A model generated the notes under the pieces. It saw only the letters and a list, made by a program, of their open reading frames with translations, was not told the origin of the DNA and ran no database searches. Position numbers and translations under genes: made by a program. Source: Saliterribacillus persicus (lineage in GTDB: Bacteria > Bacillota > Bacilli > Bacillales > Amphibacillaceae). From it: 64,000 bases of DNA. Location of the stretch: NCBI RefSeq assembly GCF_003337485.1, contig NZ_QPJJ01000001.1, positions 1 to 64,000 on the forward strand, written 5' to 3'. The first letter of the stretch is position 1. Each line of letters starts with the position of its first letter. Shown piece by piece: positions 57,625 to 64,000 of this stretch.

Positions 57625-57840
57625 AATCACTCCGTTTCCTCAGGAATGTCGCAATTTTCTTCAGCTTGATTAACTTTTCCCTGTTTTATTTTGTTGAAAA
57701 TTTAGGAAAACGAAAGTGAAAGAGGGCGACTCCTACGGGATCAGCACGCGTCCGAAGATCCACTTGGTAAAGTGTTTTTCTTTACCAAGTTAGCTGAGGC
57801 CGTGCCCCGTGGAAAGCGACCGTCTGTAACTGTAGTGTAT
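57625..57840. repeat. Dispersed intergenic repeat, copy 2
   Basis: Less decayed copy of the element at 16400-16610. It contains GGGCGACTCC, AGCACGCG, GATCCACTTGGTAAAGTGT (57757-57775) with its complementary arm CTTTACCAAGT, GCCGTGCCCCGTGGAAAGCG and CTGTAAC. Local GC content is higher than its flanks. Same orientation on the plus strand as copy 1. The rest of the 57479-57968 gap holds no supported gene. Confidence 0.75.
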
Positions 57841-57968
57841 CTACTCCATTTTATAACCCAAATTAGCAAGTTCCTTGGTAGTTTAATACCATTTAAAAGC
57901 TGATAAGCTTAACATTAAGATAGGTTGGCGAGGCAACCCTATCTCTAAAACAAGTCAGGCTCTAAAAA

Positions 57969-57998
57969 CCAAGACAGCTGCTTAACTGTCTTGGCTTT
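57969..57998 (-). terminator. Terminator of the GH4 gene
   Basis: Perfect stem CCAAGACAG/CTGTCTTGG with TTTTTAG on the minus strand. Confidence 0.8.
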
Positions 57999-58002
57999 AG
58001 GT

Positions 58003-59493
58003 TTAAAAATTCCCTTTATCCGCTTCTCCAGCATTTTTCTTAGCTGCTTCACGATCTTGCGCCATCTCTTCTACTGTTTTCACTTTAATTCTGGCTGCAC
58101 CTTGATAATCTTTTGTCGGGATTAAATCCCCTTTTGCTAAATTTTCTTTGGCTCTTTCAATGGATGATTTATATTGTGGCAGCCATTGCTCTTGTGCAAC
58201 AAGCATTTCGTCCACCATTTGCCAAATTTCTTTTGGATTACATACAGCACCTACCAATGGGTCCATCATCATCGCTTGACGGAGTAAATAATCATCGCCA
58301 TTTACTGCCGCTTCAACAGATAGCCTCTGCACCGAAACACTAACATTACATACGGCAGCAGGACCCAAAGGTAGATCTCCTACTAGAGGCATATTAATGC
58401 CATTTCGATCAACATAACCTGGAGCTTCTATAATAGCGTCATCTGGTAAGTTACTAATAACACCATCATTCGGCAAATTAAAATGACCACGATACGTGCG
58501 ACCTGTTTCTAATCCCTCTAAAATATAAGAACCATGCTCTTCCCCGCGATTCTTCTGTTCATATACAAATGCTGGTTCTTTTAACCAATTCGGAAAATCA
58601 GTTTCAAACCAATTTCTTCCCTCTGTACAAACACGTAAGTATCCACCAGTCTCTCCGTTTATCCACGTACTTAAGTCAATCCATTCATTAATTTCTTCAG
58701 GACGCTTCCTATACCATGGTAAATACTCACTTAAATGTCCATTAGATTCCGTACTAAAATAACCAAATCGACGCAGCATATCAATTCTTACTTTTTCGGT
58801 ATCCTTATATTCAGGATGAGCTTCAAAAGCTTCTAAAAGGTCTCCGGTACGATCATTACCATCTTCATCCTTTACTTGAATATACCATGTTTGGTGATTG
58901 ATACCTGCACAGATAATGTCCACTTCTTCCTTTGTTTTACCAAGTGCTTCTGCGAGTTGTTTGTGACCATTTTGAACACCGTGACATAGACCAATTGTTT
59001 TTACGCCACCATACTTATTACAAGCCCAAGTAAGCATTGCCATCGGATTTGCATAATTTAATAGCAATACATCTTCTCTTGATACTTCTTTAATATCTTT
59101 ACAAATTTGAAGCATTTCATATATACCACGTTGCCCATACATGATTCCACCTGCGCTTAAAGTATCGCCAACACATTGATCTACTCCATATTTAAGCGGG
59201 ATTTCCACATCATATTTAAAAGCTTCTAACCCACCGATACGTACCACATTAAAAATATACTTCGCATCCTTTAAAGCTTCTTTTCTATCTGTTGTGGCCT
59301 TAATATTAATTTTTAACCCATTCTCATCAATATCTCGTTGGCAAAGCTGTGTAACCATTTCTAAATTTTTCTGATTAATATCTGTAAATGCTACCTCAAT
59401 ATCTTTGAACTCTGAAACAGATAGAATATCCCTAAGTAATCCTCGTGTGAAACCAATACTACCAGCACCAATAAAAGCAATTTTAAATGTCAA
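58003..59493 (-). CDS. GH4 family alpha-glycosidase (alpha-galactosidase/glucosidase/glucuronidase type)
   Basis: A 496-residue NAD+/Mn2+-dependent glycosidase. Dinucleotide motif FIGAGSIGFTRG, GLCHGVQNG (Cys and His are metal ligands), GINHQTWY with the second metal His, and GHLSEYLPWYRK. The Cys-His-Gly triplet differs from the CHS of B. subtilis MelA, and this position tends to follow substrate class in GH4. Hence alpha-galactosidase is not certain. The C-terminus is about 60 residues longer than MelA. The start is TTG after GGAGGAAGG. The adjacent AraC gene on the same strand is the probable regulator. Confidence 0.85.
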   Translation of the reverse strand: MTFKIAFIGAGSIGFTRGLLRDILSVSEFKDIEVAFTDINQKNLEMVTQLCQRDIDENGLKINIKATTDRKEALKDAKYIFNVVRIGGLEAFKYDVEIPLKYGVDQCVGDTLSAGGIMYGQRGIYEMLQICKDIKEVSREDVLLLNYANPMAMLTWACNKYGGVKTIGLCHGVQNGHKQLAEALGKTKEEVDIICAGINHQTWYIQVKDEDGNDRTGDLLEAFEAHPEYKDTEKVRIDMLRRFGYFSTESNGHLSEYLPWYRKRPEEINEWIDLSTWINGETGGYLRVCTEGRNWFETDFPNWLKEPAFVYEQKNRGEEHGSYILEGLETGRTYRGHFNLPNDGVISNLPDDAIIEAPGYVDRNGINMPLVGDLPLGPAAVCNVSVSVQRLSVEAAVNGDDYLLRQAMMMDPLVGAVCNPKEIWQMVDEMLVAQEQWLPQYKSSIERAKENLAKGDLIPTKDYQGAARIKVKTVEEMAQDREAAKKNAGEADKGNF

Positions 59494-59614
59494 TTTCCTT
59501 CCTCCTTTTACTTCTTAACTATTAATGTTATCTTATCAGCTTAAAATCAGAAGTAATTCTACTATTGTAGAGAAAGAAAGAAAATGTTGTATAAAATCCT
59601 AGCTTTTTATTTTT

Positions 59615-60448
59615 TTATAATTCTAAAAAAAGCTGCCGGTAAGCAGTTGGCGTGAGATTAGTATGTTTTCTAAAAAGCATACTGAAATATTGACTTGTTT
59701 GAATCCCAACATAATTCGATATTTCAGTTATTGGAATTTCCGTATTTTTCAGTAGCATTTTTGCTTTATCAATTCGTACTCTAGCGATATAGGTATTTAT
59801 TGTACAATCCATCGATTGTTTGAAAATTCGATGTAAATAACTAGGGTGGATGTGCGTAGCTGCTGCAATGTCATGGATCCTAATATCATAATCATAATGC
59901 TCTAAAATATATTGAACAGCTTTATTTACATATAGTTGTTGAAAATTATCTACTTTTTCTCTTTGCTCCATTGAATTGTGAGCAAGGTGGAAAACTAATT
60001 GGCAAATAAGCGAATCTATTAGTAACTGTTTATTTGTTGCACCTTGATCAAGCGCAAGAACTAATTGTCGAAGTGTGGGGTATACCTGGTCCATATCTTT
60101 AAAGACATCGTATATAGCTTCTTTTTCTAACCATACTTTAATTGTTTCATCTCTATCAGCTAGATCCTCTAATGACACCAGACTCGTGTTATTTTCCTCC
60201 CAGTTAAATTCTACATTCAGCATTCGTGCTGGGGAGTCTTTATCAACAATCAAGCGGTGCGGGACATTAGAATCAATAAATATAAAGGTCCCTTTTTTTA
60301 ACTCAATTTTCTCTTTCTGCACTTCAACTATACATTTACCATTAATGACATACATTATCTCCATTGCTTTGTGGTGATGTATTGGCATTGTGAATTCTTT
60401 CCACTCTTTATAATAATACGCTACAATATTTGCAAAAGTTTTCTTCAA
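59615..60448 (-). CDS. AraC family transcriptional regulator with cupin sensor
   Basis: A 277-residue regulator. N-terminal cupin domain (about 15-95; MPIHHHKAMEIMYVINGKCIVEVQKEKIEL and FIDSNVPHRLIV) and a C-terminal double HTH (about 175-277; IRIHDIAAATHIHPSYLHRIFKQSMDCTINTYIARVRIDKAKMLLKNTE, then ISNYVGIQTSQYFSMLFRKHTNLTPTAYR). It resembles sugar-responsive activators. The start is TTG after GGGAGATTAA. It precedes the GH4 gene on the same strand by 121 bases and likely controls it. Confidence 0.88.
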   Translation of the reverse strand: MKKTFANIVAYYYKEWKEFTMPIHHHKAMEIMYVINGKCIVEVQKEKIELKKGTFIFIDSNVPHRLIVDKDSPARMLNVEFNWEENNTSLVSLEDLADRDETIKVWLEKEAIYDVFKDMDQVYPTLRQLVLALDQGATNKQLLIDSLICQLVFHLAHNSMEQREKVDNFQQLYVNKAVQYILEHYDYDIRIHDIAAATHIHPSYLHRIFKQSMDCTINTYIARVRIDKAKMLLKNTEIPITEISNYVGIQTSQYFSMLFRKHTNLTPTAYRQLFLEL

Positions 60449-60540
60449 TTAATCTCCCACCATTTCACTACTAAGGTTGCCGAAATGATTACAAAAAGTT
60501 TTGGTCCTCAATTAACCAACTTACTCGACTGAAAAACGCT

Positions 60541-61323
60541 TCAATTTCTCCATTTTCTAATTTCTGTGATCTTTTCGTCAAAAAAGCTCAGTACATCTTC
60601 CATTTCCTGTTTTAATAACTCTAAATCATGGGATAACCAGCGGATCACAATTCCTTTTCCATCTAAGTCACTCATCCCCGCCCGATGATTTTTCGCTTGG
60701 GATAATCGTTGTTGAACATCCCACTCATCAAAAGGAATATCCTTCGCTATATACCAAACAGTGGCTACATAAGCAAAGTTTTCAAGCATTCCAAATTGAT
60801 CTATCGCGTCCAGAGATGGGTCAATGTATAAATTATCGTAGACAATACAATCGTCTTCTGTCCAAACCTCTGTTAGAGACTGGCATGCTTGATAGGGCTT
60901 CTTCATTTCCTTTGTTCCAACGTGAAATATTTCAGACCATACCAATTCCGCATCACGCGCAAGTGTAATATTGGTTTTCTGAAAGAATCTCGAGCTTTCC
61001 TCAGGGATAATTTCTTGCATTCTCCAAAAAAATAACGCTTCATTTTCAACATGTAGCTGAATTTTTTGTTCTGCTTTTTCTAAGCCTGTATCTTCTTTAA
61101 TATGAATTGGAGTTGTTGGATGAACCATAACGTTTGTAGCCTTATCTACATGCAACTGAATAGTAAGGTCGTCGCCTTTTGTCATATGATCGGAAGATAT
61201 AAAATTATAATTAGTAAAAACCCGGTGGGAGGCTTTTGATTTTTCAAGCTTCAAGGGATCATCCGCTTGATAATCGACCATATTATTTTTTAGCAATCTT
61301 GATTTTAATCGAACGGTGCTCAT
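60541..61323 (-). CDS. ureD: Urease accessory protein UreD/UreH
   Basis: A 260-residue protein. The UreD fold is recognisable from NYNFISSDHMTKGDDLTIQLHVDKATNVMVHPTTPIHI (counterpart of the VTTQSATKV segment), the EALFFWRMQEIIPEESSRFFQKTNITLARDAELVWSEIFHVG core and the C-terminal half. UreD binds apo-urease and UreF to deliver nickel. GGGAGGAGAAAG precedes the ATG. It follows ureF by 22 bases. No ureA/B/C or ureG in the window, and ureG is not between ureF and ureD where it usually lies. Confidence 0.85.
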   Translation of the reverse strand: MSTVRLKSRLLKNNMVDYQADDPLKLEKSKASHRVFTNYNFISSDHMTKGDDLTIQLHVDKATNVMVHPTTPIHIKEDTGLEKAEQKIQLHVENEALFFWRMQEIIPEESSRFFQKTNITLARDAELVWSEIFHVGTKEMKKPYQACQSLTEVWTEDDCIVYDNLYIDPSLDAIDQFGMLENFAYVATVWYIAKDIPFDEWDVQQRLSQAKNHRAGMSDLDGKGIVIRWLSHDLELLKQEMEDVLSFFDEKITEIRKWRN

Positions 61324-61345
61324 CTATCTTTCTCCTCCCTTTCAT

Positions 61346-62050
61346 CTAAGATATAAATAATTTTGATAGTAGATATTTATGCTGCATTGCAGAAATTTCT
61401 AAGCCAATTGCACAATTCGCCATATCTTCTATCGATAAATCCATTGCAGTGTGCGTTGCATCATTAATCTTTTCTATCATTTGAAAAATAACAAGCTCAG
61501 CTTCTTTGGGTGCAAGTGGAATAGCACGAACAGCGTGTTGAACCAAATTTGTTAAAGAGAAGTATAAATAGGATTGAATTACATCTGAAAGATCAAATTC
61601 CATTTCGGCAGTATATAATCCATAAATAATTGCGTAATGATTACGTTTCGTTTCTTCTCCTTGGCTTTTCTTCCAATTTTCTAGTGCAGGTATAGATTCT
61701 ACAGATAACAGGCGCTCTAGTAATCTATTGCCCGCTTGCCTACTTGTCTTTTTCAATTCAATAACGTGTTTACTAGCATCAAATATTTTGGCCAAATACT
61801 CTGCCCTATTGTAATCCTTCTGTCTGGTTGCTTCATATATTTCTTTAATAATAATGACATCTGCATACAATAAATAACCACATACATAGCTTTCACAAAA
61901 TTGAAAGAGTTCATCTTTTGTTTTGATATGTTTTGCTCTTATATACATTTCCATGCCAATAGCGTGTGCCTCTTGACTCTTTAAAAATGTTGAATGATGC
62001 AAATTTAATAAATAAAGGTTTTGCATATCAAGTCTCTGGTTTGAAGTCAT
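61346..62050 (-). CDS. ureF: Urease accessory protein UreF
   Basis: A 234-residue all-helical protein. UreF traits are an early LHHSTFLKSQEAHAIGMEMYI (degenerate form of the GSFSHSFGLE motif), SRQAGNRLLERLL, AIIYGLYTAEM, SYLYFSLTNLVQHAVRAIPLAPKEAELVI and a C-terminal LEISAMQHKYLLSKLFIS. It serves as the gating partner of UreG during nickel insertion. AAGGAGGG precedes the ATG. First gene of a two-gene unit with ureD. The N-terminal motif is unusually altered compared with canonical UreF. Confidence 0.87.
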   Translation of the reverse strand: MTSNQRLDMQNLYLLNLHHSTFLKSQEAHAIGMEMYIRAKHIKTKDELFQFCESYVCGYLLYADVIIIKEIYEATRQKDYNRAEYLAKIFDASKHVIELKKTSRQAGNRLLERLLSVESIPALENWKKSQGEETKRNHYAIIYGLYTAEMEFDLSDVIQSYLYFSLTNLVQHAVRAIPLAPKEAELVIFQMIEKINDATHTAMDLSIEDMANCAIGLEISAMQHKYLLSKLFIS

Positions 62051-62260
62051 CTAATCCCTCCTTGCGATTATTGCACGTCCATCCATCGTACATAGAGATT
62101 TACTACTTTTTAAAGATACCATAATTTAAGCTTTGCTTCGAGTTGTTATCATTTCTATTTCCAAAATAATTAGTATTTTTAATAGGAGAAACACATGCAA
62201 GCTATCTCATTTTTCGTGTGGTTATATGACTCTCCATCCGATATAAGCGTAAAAGAAAAA

Positions 62261-62282
62261 GCCTGACAAATGTCAGACTTTA
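62261..62282 (-). terminator. Terminator of the ECF/PHP operon
   Basis: Stem CTGAC/GTCAG (extendable) with a very short loop and GCTTTTTC on the minus strand, directly after the PHP gene stop. Confidence 0.65.
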
Positions 62283-63053
62283 GATAGAAACTTCCTCTTT
62301 GATTATCGCCTTTTTCATATATTTTTTCACCAAGACAGCTGCTTTTACTCTAAAGAAAAGGTCATCAGCTATCTGAAGCTCATAAGCATTCGCTTTTATT
62401 GAAGCTTTAAGCATTTCTACATTGGTACAATCCTTCTTAAAATCATTTCCTACAATTCCATATTGCAAAAATTGATGGGTATCACTTCCTGCCACAACAG
62501 GTAAATTTACTTCATCTGCATAACTAATTAATTCAGCTTTACAAGACTCAGATCCTTTTGCGTAAAGATCTTTTCCATTTAAATCAAGTGCGTCTAACTT
62601 TTTCATTTGCTGCTTTGTAATATTTTTAGCTAGAGGTGTACTTTCTCTAAATGGATGTGCCCCGATCTTAAGTACATCCATTCCTTCTATTAAATCCATC
62701 AAGGAGTCAAAAGGCATAAATTGTTCAGGCTCGACATGACTATCTAGTTGTTTTCTTATCCATTTGATAGTTTTTCGATCAGCTATTAATAAAATGTGTC
62801 CGCCTTCTTTAACATCGACCTCAATCCCTGGAAATACTCGAACATCATGTACGTGATAATAGCCATCCTGATAACTATAATGTTCATCTAAATAATCATA
62901 GATATCAAAAAAGCGAATAGTATTAAAGTGTTCGGTTAAGGCTAGTGCATGCAAACCAGATTCACTCGCTTCTTGTATCATGGTGTCAAAATAATCCGGC
63001 ATAAATGTAGACTTTTTCGATATCTTTACGTGTGTATGAAAATCAATAATCAT
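62280..63053 (-). CDS. PHP-domain metal-dependent phosphoesterase-like protein
   Basis: A 257-residue PHP protein. N-terminal DFHTHV and LALTEHFNT, FPGIEVDVKEGGHILLI, KIGAHPFRE and AGSDTHQF provide the expected His/Asp/Glu metal ligands. Substrate unknown; nucleotide-tail or phospho-sugar hydrolysis is known in relatives. The reading frame opens at 63104 inside ecfT, but GAGAGGG fits the ATG at 63053. It follows ecfT by 17 bases and is presumably co-transcribed. Confidence 0.82.
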   Translation of the reverse strand: MIIDFHTHVKISKKSTFMPDYFDTMIQEASESGLHALALTEHFNTIRFFDIYDYLDEHYSYQDGYYHVHDVRVFPGIEVDVKEGGHILLIADRKTIKWIRKQLDSHVEPEQFMPFDSLMDLIEGMDVLKIGAHPFRESTPLAKNITKQQMKKLDALDLNGKDLYAKGSESCKAELISYADEVNLPVVAGSDTHQFLQYGIVGNDFKKDCTNVEMLKASIKANAYELQIADDLFFRVKAAVLVKKYMKKAIIKEEVSI

Positions 63054-63070
63054 CCAAAAAACCCTCTCTA

Positions 63071-63877
63071 TTAAATAGTGAATAACAAAATAACATAAAA
63101 ACAAGATCCTATTAAAAAATAAATATCTTTCCGGCCAAACTTCATATCTATTAACTTTAATTTTTTTACTTGTGGATGATTAAATCCATAAAATGACCCT
63201 TTTGTTTCTAATGCTTCTACGGTTGTTCTCGCCCTTTTAGAAGTACTTAGGAGTAACGGATAAAAGGATAATACAGCTATTTTTCCGAAATAAATAATCG
63301 AGCGAATATATAGGAATCCATGCTTATTAGGAGCTTTACCTCTTAATCTAAAAGACTGGAAAACATGATGATACTCTTCTATTAAGGTCGGAAGCATTCT
63401 ATATCCGTAAGCAATGGAAAACGATACTTGTCCAGGGACTCCAATTTTCAATAAACCATTACTTAATTTCTCTGGAGTCATCGAGCAAAATACACTTATA
63501 CTCGCTAATGAGATCACAGAAAGCTTTAACGTTAAGACAAGTAATGGCAAAAGAATGGACCAATCACCTCCAAAAAACATGGCCACGATTAACATATAGC
63601 CACCTTGACCGAGCAGGCCAAGACACAAAATAAAAATAATTAATGGGCTAACTTTTGCAGTAATAGTGGTGATGACCATAAAAATAAACATTCCAATTAG
63701 AATTGATTCTTGATGAATAAACCAAGGGACAATCCCAAAAAATGTGTACCAAATAAAGAGTGTGCGAGGGTCAAGCTGTGCTAAAAAGGTATGGCCATTT
63801 CCATAAGCTGTATTAAGTAATTCTATTTTCACTTGTTCTACGGATAACTTATCGGTAAATTTACGCGTAAACTCCAT
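63071..63877 (-). CDS. ecfT: ECF transporter transmembrane (T) component
   Basis: A 268-residue membrane protein with about five helices, CbiQ/EcfT family. The two coupling helices with Ala-Arg-Gly-like motifs are visible as SFRLRGKAPNKHG and LLSTSKRARTTVEALETKGSFYG, which contact the ATPase subunits. Together with an S component it imports a vitamin or metal. Overlaps the upstream ATPase gene by 17 bases. The S component lies outside the window, so the substrate (nickel or cobalt would suit urease) is open. Confidence 0.87.
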   Translation of the reverse strand: MEFTRKFTDKLSVEQVKIELLNTAYGNGHTFLAQLDPRTLFIWYTFFGIVPWFIHQESILIGMFIFMVITTITAKVSPLIIFILCLGLLGQGGYMLIVAMFFGGDWSILLPLLVLTLKLSVISLASISVFCSMTPEKLSNGLLKIGVPGQVSFSIAYGYRMLPTLIEEYHHVFQSFRLRGKAPNKHGFLYIRSIIYFGKIAVLSFYPLLLSTSKRARTTVEALETKGSFYGFNHPQVKKLKLIDMKFGRKDIYFLIGSCFYVILLFTI

Positions 63878-64000
63878 CTTTTGCCTCCTTTTTCAAATAA
63901 GCATCCACAAATTGATCGACCGTATAAATATCTTTCATGCCTAACATTTGTGCTAAGTTTAATATTTGAGGCGATTCTAGTCCTGCCCGAGTAAGTAAAG
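63861..64000 (-). CDS. ABC ATPase of an ECF transporter, C-terminal fragment (partial)
   Basis: Only the last about 45 residues are in the window (RAGLESPQILNLAQMLG, then MKDIYTVDQFVDAYLKK, ending DGVYA). The position directly before and overlapping ecfT and the ESPQILNLAQML tail, resembling ECF A-component C-termini, support the call. The gene continues past the right edge. Confidence 0.7.
   Translation of the reverse strand, partial: LLTRAGLESPQILNLAQMLGMKDIYTVDQFVDAYLKKEAKDGVYA

Overview
The window reads as a low-GC, spore-forming, Gram-positive Bacillaceae chromosome. Evidence: a tricistronic gerA-gerB-gerC germinant receptor, YhcN, PrkA, YhbH, SigI/RsgI, strong AGGAGG ribosome sites and many U-tailed hairpin terminators. 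Gene content and a dispersed intergenic repeat suggest an Oceanobacillus/Virgibacillus/Gracilibacillus-type halotolerant genus; this is inference without a database search. No rRNA, tRNA or CRISPR array was recognised.

Layout. 0.1-0.5 kb: a membrane rhodanese-like gene behind a CsoR/CstR-type operator. 0.6-5.4 kb: an M20 dipeptidase, then a methionine-to-cysteine operon yrrT-luxS-mccA-mccB. 5.4-8.1 kb: yhcN, yhdB, yhcX. 8.4-9.4 kb: a decayed Tn554-like transposon (tnpA/B/C remnants), followed by a WYL regulator and a DJ-1/PfpI protein. 11.5-16.2 kb: sigI-rsgI, a membrane serine protease, a beta carbonic anhydrase and an aldo/keto reductase. 16.9-24.1 kb: maltodextrin module A (mdxR, mdxG, mdxF, mdxE, divergent nplT). 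24.4-36.4 kb: housekeeping and transport genes (DUF3995, adh, murG-like, MATE, GGDEF, ALDH, nupC, pbuG). 36.6-40.4 kb: the gerABC operon. 40.4-48.5 kb: yhbH, odhB, odhA and prkA. 48.7 kb: an unannotated 26-residue membrane peptide gene. 49-57.4 kb: maltodextrin module B (malL, nplT divergent from mdxE-F-G-R). 58-64 kb: a GH4 glycosidase with an AraC regulator, urease accessory genes ureF-ureD, a PHP protein and an ECF transporter.

The most striking feature is the pair of maltodextrin loci lying as mirror images about 30 kb apart. Each couples a CBM34/GH13 neopullulanase, an MdxEFG importer without its own ATPase, and a LacI regulator. The two regulators are about 90% identical (33 differences in 342 residues by eye), but the importers are far more diverged. 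Between mdxG-A and mdxR-A lies a decayed copy of an mdxG 3' end resembling module B, so mdxR-A and its upstream flank look like a later copy of a module-B-type segment. Five 16-bp sites of the form GCGCAANCGNTTGCGC lie at the mdxE and nplT promoters, suggesting that both regulators share operators. Other points of interest are a terminator in the nplT-A leader, the 26-aa peptide gene, ureF-ureD without ureG, luxS inside the mcc operon, and a rhodanese-like protein without its cysteine behind a persulfide-type operator.
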